DNA of 64,000 nt, taken from the NCBI GenBank assembly GCA_033060915.1, contig CM065384.1, positions 31,663,501 through 31,727,500 of the forward strand, read 5' to 3'. The notes beneath the pieces are model-generated. The model saw only the letters and a list, made by a program, of their open reading frames with translations. It had not been told where the DNA came from and did not search any database. This DNA is from Euryodendron excelsum. Taxonomy: Eukaryota > Streptophyta > Magnoliopsida > Ericales > Pentaphylacaceae. Below are positions 47,784-60,421 of this stretch, in pieces (the stretch's first letter is position 1; each line of letters begins with the position of its first letter). A program made the translations under genes and the position numbers.

Positions 47784-49650
47784 CTTTTCAATGGAGAATG
47801 AAGCCTCATCGAAAAAGGTGGTACATACATTATTACAAAAGAGAGTGACCCTTCAACCATAAAAGTCACTCATTTTCTATGGAAAAGATCATTGTCTAAA
47901 ATGTGCTCACCTGATTTTCTATTTCTTTTTTTTTTTTAATTTTAACTATAAAGAAAAGTGATTTAGCAGTGGAAAAACAGAATATAAAATCCGCAGAGGT
48001 TGGTAAGAGGACTTAAATCAAAGTTCCCTCATGATCCTAAACAAATTCCTTCTCAACAAGCAAAATAAACATTATTTCATGGCTTGTTGGGTTGGGGGGG
48101 GGGGGGGAATAAAGTCCCGTAATAACCGTTCATTTTTTTTTTCTTTCTTGTTGGCTCATTTTAAATGTAAACCACCTTTCGGCACCAAAGTCTCTAACAT
48201 ATATTATTACATTTTCTCATTTGGCCTAACTACTCATTGCTAGCTGCAGGAACCAATTAAGCAAGTCAGCCCTTTGGATTCCTCTCACATAAATAACAAT
48301 GCACTAGCTGCTATCACACTGAAACTCAAAACTTACAAATAAATAATAAAAACAATGGCTTGTTGATGGGACGAGGTGAAATTCAGAAAGATTGGTCTGG
48401 GAACGGTTGTCAAATATATGTAATCTCTCTCTGTGTATGTAAATAGGATTATTTTTGTATTTCGAACCTATAATGCTCAGTAACAATAGGTTCACTTTTC
48501 CACAGAATTGTGTGGAAGGAGATGATAGCCTAACCCCACCCCCAATAACCAATCTCTCATGTTTCTGCTGTGAGAGTAACAATATCTTCAAATATTTGTA
48601 CTCTTTTGACTTTCAAAAAATTATGTTTGTTTGGTTGGTGGTCTTTGACATTGGGTGTCACTATTTAGCCTGGATCTGGAGTTAGCTTTGCATGGACAGG
48701 GGGTCAAGGGTTGTTCCTCTCTCTCTCTCTCTCTCTCTCTCTCATGCACAAACACACATTTAGTTTGATGCGGCATTTGAATTTTTATATTTCAGATATT
48801 AAGGTCATGCCTCATGATCAAGAGGATGGGCACGTTTACAACAAGTCCTTCACGTACACATCCTACATCTGCATGCGTTTCTTGTTACTATATATCGTAG
48901 TATAATTTTCTAATATTCTAGTAATAAATTCTCCGCAGGACATTCAGAATTTGATCAAGAACCATTAAAAATTTACGAGTGATTCTTATCATTATGCCAG
49001 TACAAATACAATGGCTTGTAGTTTCGTTTTCCGGATTTCCATGTTCAAAAGAAAAACAATGGAAAAATATCCAGATGATCATGATTTCAAGAAGCAATCT
49101 CTAGAGATGCTTCTTATCTTATTGGTTTTTTGTTTTTTGTTTGAGAAGGATCAATTACAATTATACTTAACAAGAAGGGGGGAGAGTTAGTAAATTAGCA
49201 AACTAAATTTTACAAAGATAAAACGACAGCAAGAGCAAATATTATCTATCATAAGCATTATACTTCCGTTGTGAATCAAATCCTAATCTTGCCTAAGTCG
49301 GGTCAAGGTCATGACCATTAAGCCAAATACAACTTTTATTGTTACGTGTAGTTCATTCTTTTTATGTTTTTTTTTTGTTGGATTCATCAGAAGGGATTAC
49401 AAAGAGGGTTGAAGCTGAAAAAGAAATCTAGAAAAGAGAAGAGTTCGAACTCTTAATCTCCCAAAGAGAGGCTAAAAACTCTGGGCAATTAATCTAATTC
49501 TAGATTTTTAAAATTAAAACTAAGTTGGGATCGCACATGCGCCCCGCCTAAGGCGGTGAGTGGGCGTGTGGTGGAGTCCAAGTTTATTTGAGTCTTCACC
49601 CCTCACCAAACTTGGGTGCCCCTTGGAGCCCTTTTTTTGTTTTTTTATGG
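47606..49650. other. Intergenic with simple repeats
   Basis: Contains a CT repeat (about 47756-47782), a G run of about 13 (48096-48109) and a second CT repeat (about 48717-48741). A weak B-box-like gagttcgaactctt occurs at 49442 without a good A box. No gene is supported. Confidence 0.5.
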
Positions 49651-49659
49651 TACCAGGAA

Positions 49660-50880
49660 AAGCCTAACTTCATTGGAAGAAGCCTGTCCTGAGTGTCCAG
49701 CCCAAGAAACCCTTTGATCTTCTCAGATATGTTTAGTTTCCATATTCATTCAAGATTGGGCCTCTCCTCTTGGAAGGAGATTCTATCTACAAAGTTGTAC
49801 AGAGATTTGATGGTAACTCTCACCATTGCTGGACAGACCCCAATGTAAGGTGTCTTCGTATTTAGAAAACTTAGGAACAAAGGTATTCCAACATGAGCCA
49901 CACCACCAGTCATTCCTGCACCCCTCCTCTATGATCCATTTAGACCCAAAATGTCCAAACATAGGAGGCTCTTCCATTCCTGGACCAGTGGTTGAAAGTG
50001 TCATTACGAAGATATTTAACCTTTATGACATGAACCCAGAGAGAATTATCATTGTTCTTAAATTTTCAGCCTAGTTTAGAAAGCATGGCTAAATTGTTCT
50101 CCTTAGCAGACCTTTAACCCAACCCCCTCTGTTCTTGCTACAACAGACTCTAATCCGTTTGACAAGATGGATATTCTTAGTCTCATTAGTGCTTCCCCAA
50201 AAGGCAGTTTCTATTAAGACTATCAATTTTATTACAAACAGAGATGGGAGGGCATTGGTTTGCATAATATAACTAGGAATGGCAGAGGTCATAGCTTGAA
50301 TAAGAGTAGCCCTGCTAGCCATGGAAAACAACTTAGTTTTCCATCGAGCTAACCAGCCTTGTATATTTTGTATCATACTACTGAAGTTACTGCTTTTACC
50401 TCTAGAGTGCATTAGAGGACCCCAAGTTACCTACCAAGGTCATTACAAAGAGAAATCCCACATCTAGTGTTTATGGCTTGGGCTCTAGTTCTTTGGACAT
50501 CAGGGGACATTAAACACTTTAGATTTCAAGAGGTTTATATTAAGTGCAGAGAAACTGCAAAATTCTTCAAGAACTTCAAAAACCACATCGCCACAATTGT
50601 TACTAGCTTTAGAGAAAAGAATAAGATCATCCGCAAAAAATAAATGAGAAAAAGCCCTAATATTCCTTGAAGCTTTCAAACCTTTCCAGTACTCCTTGCT
50701 CTCCAACTTTTTATTAATCATCACAGAGAGTTTATTCATGCATAAAACAAACAGATAAGGAGAAAGGAGATCCACCATTCCATAGACCAGAGTAATCAAC
50801 AATGGTCACACAATTCATAAAGTTCAAACTGACTTTATACCAATTATAACAATTTCTACTGACCAAATTCAAAAGCACAA
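49660..50880 (-). mobile_element. LINE (L1-type) fragment, 3' part of the reverse transcriptase
   Basis: The frame 50500-50802 reads LLSPYLFVLCMNKLSVMINK and then LFFADDLILFSKAS, whose FADD is the catalytic motif of non-LTR reverse transcriptases. The frame 50089-50412 continues with GWLARWKTKLFSMASRATLI and IPSYIMQTNALPS, the family's downstream region. Near 49690-49760 the text WKLNISEKIKGFLG is the start of the zinc-binding domain after the polymerase. Endonuclease and ORF1 are missing, so the copy is 5'-truncated, and frameshifts make it inactive. It abuts the broken end of the RING gene at about 50870-50880 on the same strand. Confidence 0.85.
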
Positions 50881-51604
50881 CACTAGAAAAGATGGAAGAG
50901 CAAACAAAACAGTGATTAGAATATACAGAGCCAAGATGGCTGCATCGGCAGCTATTGCATACACAAAACAATAACAAGAAATAAGATCACAAATGGGGAT
51001 TTGGCTGTCAGCTGAACCAAAAAAACCAAACCAAGGTCTTGAAAAATTGATAATTGGGAGTCTTTCTGCATTGAGGTAGCTGCTGTTGAGAAGGCCACCG
51101 CCATCACGGTTGGACTCGCATCTGCTCAGGGGAGAAGAATACATATGGAGCTTCTGTTTGAATTCAAACCAGACTGGTTGGTTAATGATTCCCACAGGAG
51201 GAAGACTTGTCAGAATTCACCCTATCACCATTCATGCTCTCAACCATCCAGAGGAGGAAGAAGTTCTTGCGTGGAAACTTGAGGTTCCCTCTGTAAACCA
51301 GCCTAAAAGATAGCAAGTTGCACCATGGGCAAGAAATGAAAAATGGGAGCTGAATTGGCAGAGTGGGAAGCTTCCCAACAGCCCATTTGAGCCCCAGGAT
51401 ACAATTCTTGCAGAGGGTGTGGCCACACCATAAAACACAAGGCACATTCTCGACAATGTCAAAGAGTTCCCAACATATTGGGCATTCCAGTCCTTCCTCT
51501 CCCGTGCTGTTTAAGGAAATTTCATCGTCTGGATACTCTAAAATATCATTCTCCATCTCATTGTCACCACCAGCAATGGCATTTGGAGCAAAACCCAGTA
51601 TCAT
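50875..51604 (-). pseudogene. RING-type E3 ubiquitin ligase with C-terminal membrane segments, broken
   Basis: A 140-codon frame (51604-51182) carries a complete C3HC4 RING: Cys41, Cys44, Cys60, His62, Cys65, Cys68, Cys92, Cys95. Then follows LKFPRKNFFLLWMVESMNGD, typical of a plant RING family with a membrane-anchored tail. A frameshift (about four extra bases) after CGNH creates a stop at 51182-51184. The downstream sequence continues in another frame (QPVW..., then AAILALYILITVLFALPSFL) with two more compensating shifts. It then ends at about 50875 where LINE sequence begins. The family's last residues, after the second hydrophobic stretch, are lost. The truncated frame could still encode a soluble RING protein, but loss of the anchor and family context makes pseudogene the likelier call. 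Confidence 0.75.
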
Positions 51605-54600
51605 GATTCTCAGAAGAAGTTCGCTTTAAAAAAGAGAAAGAAAAATGGTACCAGTTTGATTATGTTTAGCCGTGAAGAATCTGATACGAGATCCCTTCCC
51701 ACAGATCAATTCTTCTTGAAGTACCTACAAGATCTAAATATGAAAAGAAAATTGATTATCTTATAGTCTCTAGTGCCTGATTAAGTTGAATTTCGATAGT
51801 TGATTTTGACTCGGAATGGAGGCTGCGTTTGGATCCTGGCAACTTAATGTGTGAATTTAGACTGAAAATATTCTTGTGACTGTAGTTTAGCATACTATCC
51901 AAGACAACCTTCAACCAAAATTGAATTTTAAAGTGTTGACGTAGCACTGAAACACAAAACACTCTTCCTACAGTTTCCTTGTCATGCATATGCTCAAACA
52001 TAGTAAAACTATAAAATTGCAGGCTTAGAAAACTTCCCAGAGCCTTCACTTGGATTGCATATCATAAGTCATAGCATCATATAAGGCTCTTAAATATGTT
52101 TCATTTATATTGTAATGTTTCAACAATGCACAATACGATGGTAACATTTCTTATTCTAATTGTCCTTTGGCTGATACATGCCACAATGGAAGCCTTAATA
52201 TTGTAGTATGTAAGCCAAGAATAATTATTTGGTCCTCTTTGAGGAGCACGTGGCTCTTCCTTCTCCTACTCCTCTTACAATATAATATGATTAGAATTAT
52301 CAGAGGAGGGAGGGCATATGGTGCTCAAAGTGGAAATAGTAATTTCTTGTAAGCCAGGTGTCTTCTTGTCATGAGGCCTTTAGGATACATCATCTTTCAA
52401 AATCTAATTGGACTGGGTTGCTCGAATGGGCTAACTCTGTATGGATTCTAATGGATTAAGTTAGACAACAAAATAGACATTTTTTTTTTGTTTTGATGAC
52501 TGAGTATTCAGGTTAACTTGCACACATTATCACTAATTTTGAAATTTGTGTAGTCCCTCAATTTCATAAAAATTGAGAAATTATGGGGCCGAAGATCCTA
52601 AGAATGCCCCAAGAAATTTATAGCACTTAAGGAATTTCAAACATAAGATCTTAGGGAGAGAAAACCCCAGACCCCCAGCACCAGGCCAACCCTTGGAGTT
52701 AACAACCTCGACATCTAATCCGCTATTCCCACGTACAAAACCAATAATGGAAAGAAAAAAAAAACAAGAAAGGCAATAAAATCATCAAAGGAAAAAAAAA
52801 AAAAAAAAAAAATAAAGCAACAAAAGCAAACATGTGAAATTGTGAAGATACTCAAAATACCAAAGTTTCAATCAATGGATGGTATGGATATTGGCAAAAA
52901 AAAATTAGGATAAAAGATTTGAAATTATTCACATATATATTTATATAAAACCACACACGAAAAATGTTTTACATCGTGAACTAAAACTAAAATAAACAAA
53001 AAAATAAATAAATAAAAACGGCCTGTTTATTTTGATATGTTGTTACACCAAGAATTTCCGTTTAGCAAAAACATAACCAAATTACATTAACCATGCATCA
53101 TCATCATAAGAATCTCTAGTAACAATTGTGGTGAGTCTATGTAGTGTAAAGCCCTTTCTCCTCCACAGTTACATATTTGGTTTGCGGTTCAAGTGCTTAA
53201 ATTAGCATTTAGAGCATGACATTTTGCAAACATTTGCAGTAATTTTAATATGCTCTTATGGCCGTTGAAATTATACGAAGAATGAAATCTTTTGGTCCTA
53301 TAGATTTCTAATTTTTGAAGGAAAATGTCATTCTTCTAGAAAATTGGTAAAGAAAATTCTATCAAAATGTTGTAGTAATGGTAATCAAGAGCAGCTTACA
53401 TAAATTCTACATAAATTTTTTGGTTGATTAACAATATTACCCATTGTTGAAACTATCTCCTTTAAGCACAATGGTTTTGGTTCCCAAACAATTCCTTCAT
53501 GAGCAACAATCATGATTGTAGCCTTAAAGATAGAACAAGTCAGTGCATGGTTTGCAACATTTTAACTTTCTCTTCATTTCAGCTTTTCTCTTCTCATGCC
53601 TACTTGATTCCACTTAACCCCAGAAGCAATTTGCTTAAAGGGGCCCAACTCAAATCAAGCTAGCCCAAGCCAGTCAAGGCATTCACAGGGAACTTTTGAA
53701 GCTATGGAAATACTCTTGATTTTTAATAGATTCTACTGGTTAATTAATCATGTATTATGCAGAAATCAATGTCCTTAATCACCTTCTATCCATGAAAGTG
53801 TCATATTAGAAATGAGCTTTTGCGAACTTTTTAGCAGTAATAAACATTCTTAATCCCTTTTGAATATGGTTGGATGCAGTATTTTTTTGACTGAAATAAG
53901 AAATATTTAAACTCACACGGGGCATAAACTCCACTAATCAAGATCCACCTTGTGTCTTAATCAAAAGATCTAAAAAAATGTATGTTGATGCCTCCCGGAA
54001 CTTATCAAATTTGTTTTTTTTTTTTTTTAATATTTAAGAAACATACTACAGAATTGTATGATTAGCCAAAAAATCTGATAATGAAGTTTAGGATTATAGA
54101 GGTGTGGTGTACTCATGAAGGCATGGTTCAGAATAATTTTTGAACCCCAAATTTGGTTACAACCACCATCAATGTAGTTTGTCTTGCAAGCTTTCCATTT
54201 GATCATGAATGAAATCCATTTTGTAATTATAAAGGACGTATTATTTTCCAAAAAGAGTAATTGAATAAGAATTTTCTTTGTACTTGTGTTCTTAAGTTAC
54301 AAATATGGCATAGCCAATTAGCAATGAGAGCCATTTTCTTTCTTTCTTTCCTTCTTTTTTTTTTTTTTTTTTATAAAAAAAATTATTTTCTGCACTTGTT
54401 GTGATGAAGAAGCAACACTAATTCTTGACCACAGTTAAAAAAAGGTCTAATGATAACATAGAAGTTGTATGGAATGCACATGATCAGTATCCCATGATAG
54501 TTTATGTTCCCTTGGCTTCAAGATGAGGCAATATTATGTATGTATATATCCACAGTGGGGACCCAAAGAGTAGGCGGAAACTTTCATAATTTCTCTTCTT

Positions 54601-55037
54601 AATTTTTGCTTCAAGCCTAGTATAACCCACAATGCCTCTAATATACTATAGTTAACCAAACGACTCCTTAATTCATAAGAATTAATTGGAAGAGATATTT
54701 TTCTTAGTTAGAGACAATCAATACATATGACAATAGCTAAATTTTCTGAAAACCTTCAAAGAACGTTTCTGGTGGTTTAATTATTCATTATTTGTCATGG
54801 TGGTCAAGTCTATGTCTTTCTTGAATGCACAAGAACTGGTGGGGGGTGTATAATGTTAGAATTGATAGGTGGAAATTAGTGCATTCATATGATAAAAGGG
54901 ACCACAAATTGGTAAAATGGTCTGAGGAGAAACATATATTTGTCATACTAAATACCACAAATTGGTACTGTCATATATATATATATATATATATATATGT
55001 ATTGGGAAGGGTCCAGAGTCACCGGTGAAAAGACTTA
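51605..55037. other. Intergenic, no gene supported
   Basis: AT-rich DNA with A and T tracts (about 52791-52812, 54016-54028, 54358-54372) and a TA microsatellite (54976-54998). Apart from a degenerate SINE (52570-52705) I recognise nothing. Short frames such as 51756-52049 and 54027-54251 resemble no protein I know. Confidence 0.45.
52570..52705 (-). mobile_element. Degenerate Au-like SINE
   Basis: On the minus strand actccaagggttggcctggt is followed by gctgggggtctggggtt, then a decayed B box atgtttgaaattcctt. After it comes a body with tttcttggggcattc and cggcccc, close to the Au-type plant SINE as I remember it. A T tract on the plus strand at 52481-52489 may be its tail. Target duplication not identified. 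Confidence 0.45.
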
Positions 55038-55242
55038 ATAATCTGTCAGTTCATATTAGTTGATGTATTAAGAAATTCTAATACAACTTCATCTAATCCG
55101 TTGATTGATGGAATAGAAATAATCTAAATTCACGGCAATTTATTAACAAACATAATGTCACTTCATTGAATTGCCTTGTCTAGGGTTTGAAATCTTACGT
55201 GGAAAGACTTGGTCCATCAATCAAAATGAACTGACAGATTAT
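55038..55242. mobile_element. MITE-like element with exact 17-bp inverted ends
   Basis: The end ataatctgtcagttcat (55038-55054) is repeated exactly in inverted orientation at 55226-55242. Similarity continues inward (ttagttgatg facing ttgattgatgg). The 205-bp interior has no coding potential. The target duplication is ambiguous because of the surrounding TA/AT bases, so the superfamily is not assigned. Confidence 0.6.
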
Positions 55243-56404
55243 ATGATGTTAACTTATGAATAAGAAAATCTAGCTAGTTAATGACCGGCTTAATTAGATC
55301 AACCGATGCTGAACATTCGGCTATGCCAGAAAGAGATCAGCAGGCCAGGCTAACAGTTAAAAATAAAGAAAATAAAAACAAAGATTACAACAGTAAAAAA
55401 AAATAAAGAAAATAGACAAAAATAGAAACCCAATAACAGCAACTTATTTGTAGGTGGGCTCAGAAACTGTATTACTGGTCATAACATTTACCCACATTAC
55501 ATTTCAGAACCATATGAAATTAGGTTGGTCCCACTAGAGATCTTTCTTGATCAGGCCCAGTGCTTTGTCCAGGTATCATGAAAATCTAGGGCTCCAGCTC
55601 ATGCACGTCATGATCCTGATCCTGATCCTGAAGATCACCACAGAGACAGCTCACTAGTTGGCCCAGTCCTCATGGGTCACCAGCTCCATGGGGGTTGACC
55701 AGAAAAAAAGGTTTCATACTTTATCATATGTTTAATTATGAATATATTCTTAAACTATGACTTAGTTTCACTAAACCCTTATGAACTCTAAAATATGATA
55801 TTTTAGCCCTTTGAACTATTAATTTTTATCCATCAATACCTTTTCTTAACAATTTGTTAGAAAAATGGTTGAAAAATTGCTATATAACTTGCTTTTGTTC
55901 TTAAAAGTATAGTCTTATACCTAAATTGATATTTTTTTATTATAATAATTGTCTAACAACTGAAATATCCTTGAAATGACATAAAAATAAGAGCAATCCA
56001 AGGGTTAGGCATTTAATCATTAGGCAATCATTGCAAAAAAAATATTAATTTAGGTATAAAATCATACATTTGTTAATATGTACAAATCATTTGACAATTT
56101 TTTATACATTTTCATAACAGATTAACATATTGCTAATAGAATATATTGATTGATATAAATTAATAGTGTATGAGTTAATCTGTTACGTTTTAAAATTTAT
56201 AGAGGTTGGTAGGGATCCTCTTGTAATTACCCCTATCTAATATTTTCATATATATATATATATATATATATATGTACCATGGAGATTCAAAGAGGAGAAA
56301 TCCAAACACATGATTTTGATTTGCCATGCGTGTCCCTTAACTAGCGTGCCATTTCTGTTCAACAAAATTACTACCCTTTTTCGGTTTTTGTGAACCAAAT
56401 CAAC
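55243..56404. other. Intergenic and promoter region upstream of the FMO gene
   Basis: Contains a cctgat(c) triple repeat (about 55613-55632), AT-rich DNA and a TA microsatellite (about 56250-56273), about 130 bases before the FMO TATA box. No gene was seen. Confidence 0.5.
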
Positions 56405-56412
56405 TATAAAAA
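56405..56412 (+). promoter_or_regulatory. TATA box of the FMO gene
   Basis: The sequence tataaaaa lies about 74 bases before the start codon, in an otherwise C-rich leader context (cccatcacccccc). The spacing implies transcription starting near 56435. Confidence 0.6.
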
Positions 56413-56478
56413 CCCATCACCCCCCTACACATTCATGTCACCTGTAACATTATAGAAATTCAAGAATATCAAACCACC

Positions 56479-57760
56479 ATGGTTTCAGAGAGAAAGCAAT
56501 GCTCGAAGCACGCCTGCGTGATCGGTGCAGGGCCGTCCGGGCTGGTCGCCGCCAGGGAGCTGAGGAGAGAAGGTCACAGTGTGGTGGTTTTTGAACAAAA
56601 CCATGATGTTGGAGGGCAATGGCTCTATGAACCTAATGTTGAAGGTGAAGATCCATTAGGAAGAGGCACATCCCTAAAGGTCCACAGCAGTCTCTATGCC
56701 TCACTGAGGCTCACCTCTCCTAGGGAGATCATGGGTTTCACTGATTTTCCATTTTTGGTGAAGAAAGGTAGGGACATGAGGAGATTTCCTTGCCATGGGG
56801 AGCTTCTCTTGTACCTGAAGGACTTTTGTGAGTGGTTTGGTTTGAGGGAGATGATAAGGTTCAATACCAGGGTGGAATATGTGGGAATGTTGGATTATGC
56901 GGAATATGGTAAGGAATTGAGATGGATTGTTAGGAGTAAAGAGAAGAAGTGCGAGAAGGTGGTGGAAGAGGTCTTTGATGCTGTGGTTGTGGCCACAGGT
57001 CATTACTCTCAGCCCAGGTTGCCTGTCATCAGAGGTCTCTCTCTCTCTCTCTCTCATGGTTAAAAAAGCAAATACAAGTCATATATCACTCCCACAGGAG
57101 AATATTGTTAAAGACATAGGTTTAGATTATCATTTTTCCTGTATTCATCTTCACTCTGTGTTGTGTGTTAATGGTTTCCTTTTGTTGTCATTAAGGAATG
57201 GACTCATGGAGAAGAAAGCAGATGCACAGTCACGTTTACAGACTTCCTGAGCCGTTTCGCAAGGAGGTTACTCAAAAACACTTTCTTTTGATTAACTTTA
57301 TTAATGTTGTTTTTTTTTTTTTTTTTTTATAACCTTAGAAAGGCATAAAATGGTCTGTCTGCATGCCAAGCATGAGCCTTCAAGCTCGATCTTTCCTCAT
57401 ATCTGTTGTGGTCAATCATCATTCATACAATTTATGAAGTTTATATGGTTCGTGTTGTCGGTGGCTCTACACGAGCTTAACATAGAAGGTTTAGACACCA
57501 TGCAGTAAAAACAAAAAAAGAAAAGAAAAATCTCACAAGGTGTTGCCACGCACAACACAAGAACATACTCAAAACAGGCATTTATGCTGTCCAACTTGAG
57601 AAAACTTCCTATCAAGCTTTTTCAAAGATGTTCCTATCACATATTTTTTGGTTTTTTTCTATTCAAGTTGATACTTGACTCATAGAAGTTGCTTTTAGTG
57701 ACTTGTTTAGGATATATTGTCGCCTTCAATAACCAGAAGTTAGCAATGGCTATATGTATA

Positions 57761-57793
<33 letters not shown>

Positions 57794-59814
57794 GTAAATG
57801 TTTCTTTTTCATCAAGTTGCATGCAATTAACAATTCAAATGGCCTTGTGATAATCATGTTTCTCATTCTATAGGTGGTTGTGGTTGTTGGAAATTCGCTA
57901 AGCGGACAAGATATATCAATGGAGCTTGTGGATGTGGCAAAGGAGGTTTATCTTAGTGCCAAATCTCTTAGTAATATTTCCGAGGGCTTATCTAAAGTCA
58001 TCTCCAAACACGACAACTTGCACCTTCGTCCACAGGTGGTTTCCCTCGAAATATCTAGTTTAATTACGAACCCTTTGATTAAAACTCGATCAGCTTTATT
58101 AAGTCTCAGCTTCGCCAATTCAAACTACTTGGCAAAGTTTGAAAGAAAATTGGTGAATTTCAGCCTAGTTTGACTTAATGTAACTGTTATTAACTGTAAA
58201 TACTGCAGATAGACTCCCTACAAGAAGATGGAAGGGTTTTATTCGTAGATGGCTCTTGGGTCATTGCAGACACCATCATATACTGCACTGGGTAAGCCCT
58301 CATCCCCATTAAACCTTAAACAAGCAATTAAAATAAAACTGCTATTTTTGTAGAAACTTTTTACAAAAAAAACCTCACCAGAATGATGGAATAGTGTCGT
58401 TTTTTTAATTAGGAGCTATCTTTATGGGTGTTCTAGACTGTTTTAAAGTGAAAGACTTATATTCAATCACATTATTTTGTACAAAAATTCTCTGTATTTT
58501 TTTTTTTTTTGTTTTGTATAATAGCATTACCCTTAAATCAATACAATTAACTTTGATACATGATATCTACCCAAACCCAATGGTAGCACAAGACTCTCAA
58601 GTGCCATGGCCAAATTAGAGGTATTCAGTGGTGTCACGGTCACACAAGACTCTCAAGTGCCATGGCCAAATTAATGACCTTAGGGCTTGCATGGCTAGTG
58701 AATTTCATTGACCTACTATCCCATTGGTTCCATCCCATGACTTTCCAATGCCAAAAGGTGGCCAACTAATTGGATGATAATGAAACCTGACCAGGTTGAT
58801 CTTCTGGTGGACCCACCCTTTGTTCTCATCATTATACATATAGTACAAAACTTGTATGTATATTTATACCATTCGTAAAGAATAATCAATCTAGATCATA
58901 TGGAGACAATATAATTGTAGTAGCTTGTTACATTCGAGTGGGAGTTGTGCATGCAGGTATTCATATTCATTCCCATTTCTTGACACCAAAGGAATAGTGG
59001 TGATGGATGACGACAGGGTGGGACCTCTCTATGAGCATACCTTCCCCCCATCACTTGCTCCCTCTCTCTCCTTTGTAGGGATTCCTAGAAAGGTTAATGC
59101 TCTTATTTCTCTCTTCTACAAAATCCAATAAATCATGCATATATATATACCATGTATAGAATACTTTTTCATGAAGATGGAACTCTTATGAAAGCTTTTC
59201 ATTTGCCTCTTGTGTTGATAATATAGCTCATAGGGTTCCCTTTCTTTGAGTCACAAGCGAAATGGATAGCTCAACTGCTCTCTGGGAAAAGAACATTGCC
59301 ATCACGGGATGAGATGATGCAGTCCATCAAGGAGTTCTATCACTCCAGGGATGTTGCTGACATTCCAAAGCACAATACCCATGATATTGCAAACTTTGAG
59401 GTAACGAATTCCCAGCAACGCTTAATGAAAATTTTTTACATTACTGTAACTAATACGTATTAAGAAATATAGACACAAACACGGGACACAGATATGACAC
59501 GACACAAACACATTGACATGACAATAAAGCGGGAATACGACAAAAAATATATATATATATTAGCACAATGTATCCTAAGATGAATTTAAAGGGCCTCTTG
59601 TTTGATTTCATTTTATTTTTTTTTCCTGCAGTATTGTGATAAGTATGGAGATCACATTGGATTCCCACGCTTAGAAGAATGGAGGAAAGAGCTCTGCTTA
59701 TCAGCCTTAAAGAATGCAGATGCCAACTTAGAGACGTACCGTGATTGGTACGATGATCTTGAGCTGCTTCAGGTGGCTCACCAAAGTCCTCATTTCACTC
59801 AACTTGGGGATTAA
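56479..59814 (+). CDS. Flavin-containing monooxygenase (FMO GS-OX-like), seven exons
   Basis: Exons join in phase: 56479-57034, 57196-57266, 57874-58035, 58209-58291, 58957-59092, 59227-59400, 59632-59814. They encode 454 residues, the usual length for plant FMOs. The FAD-binding GxGxxG is GAGPSG (16-21), with Glu in VVVFEQ closing the Rossmann fold and GGQW after it. ATG (172-174) precedes the FMO-type segment ending HSHVY (196-200). The NADPH site reads VVVVVGNSLSGQD (210-222), so the middle glycine of the usual GxGxxG is Ser. CTGY (289-292) is the late family motif. Plant FMOs of this clade S-oxygenate small substrates; the glucosinolate members act on methylthioalkyl glucosinolates, but this GS-OX-like type occurs in plants without them and its substrate is unknown. 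All introns are GT-AG, with no stop or shift. Confidence 0.92.
58587..58673 (+). repeat. Exact 31-bp direct repeat in FMO intron 4
   Basis: The 31 bases starting cacaagactctcaagtgcc occur at 58587-58617 and again at 58643-58673, 56 bases apart. This is a local duplication inside the intron, outside the splice sites. Confidence 0.88.
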
Positions 59815-60382
59815 GCATTTGGTCTGTGAAGCCATCAATATATTGAAGCTTGGACCACACTTCTTATACAAGAAATAGTAGTTGCATTAATTTGTTAAAG
59901 AGTTATGGACCCAGGCAAATACAGTAGTCTCATACAATACTAAAATGATTAAAGTATTACTGCAATTGATTTATTTTGGTAAGGCATTGTTCTGTTAGCA
60001 TGAGGGAAGTACTATCAAAAACATCTTTCGCTCTAAAACGTTAAGAAAAGTACTTCCAAAATGATAATAGAACAGTACGACGACATTTCAGGGGAGTTTT
60101 GAATTTTTTTTTTTTAGTCTTCTAATGTATTAGTGTACGTAAGATCATGTGTTCTTGTTAAACAGATTGATTTGAAGTTCCAAAAGAATATATGACAAGC
60201 ATATGGATCATATGGTCAGACACATTTTCATTCCCTTCACATATTTTGCTGCGGTTTGGCACCGATTTTAGGTCTCAATATCTTGCTTATGGTGTTCTAG
60301 TAATTAGGCAAACATACTTAACTCCACACTCAACTAAGCCTGTTTCCCAAATCCCAGCTATTTAGGGTTAACTACTGGGCAT
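59815..60382. other. FMO 3' UTR and following intergenic DNA
   Basis: The FMO 3' UTR begins here; I saw no strong aataaa signal in the first 200 bases. Nothing else is recognised. Confidence 0.45.
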
Positions 60383-60421
60383 TTTTAGTAGAAGATTCAT
60401 AGAATCCATCTTCTACTAAAA
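60383..60421. repeat. Perfect 14-bp inverted repeat (hairpin)
   Basis: The arm ttttagtagaagat (60383-60396) is exactly complementary to atcttctactaaaa (60408-60421), with an 11-base loop. It lies at the edge of a less AT-rich block (to about 61000) that I cannot identify, so it may be a transposon end rather than a transcript terminator. Confidence 0.75.

Noticed and set aside
49380..49510. B-box-like gagttcgaactctt suggesting another SINE
   Set aside because: No acceptable A box at the right distance and no flanking duplication found.
51086..51629. Plus-strand open frames opposite the RING gene
   Set aside because: They are shadows of the minus-strand RING coding sequence.
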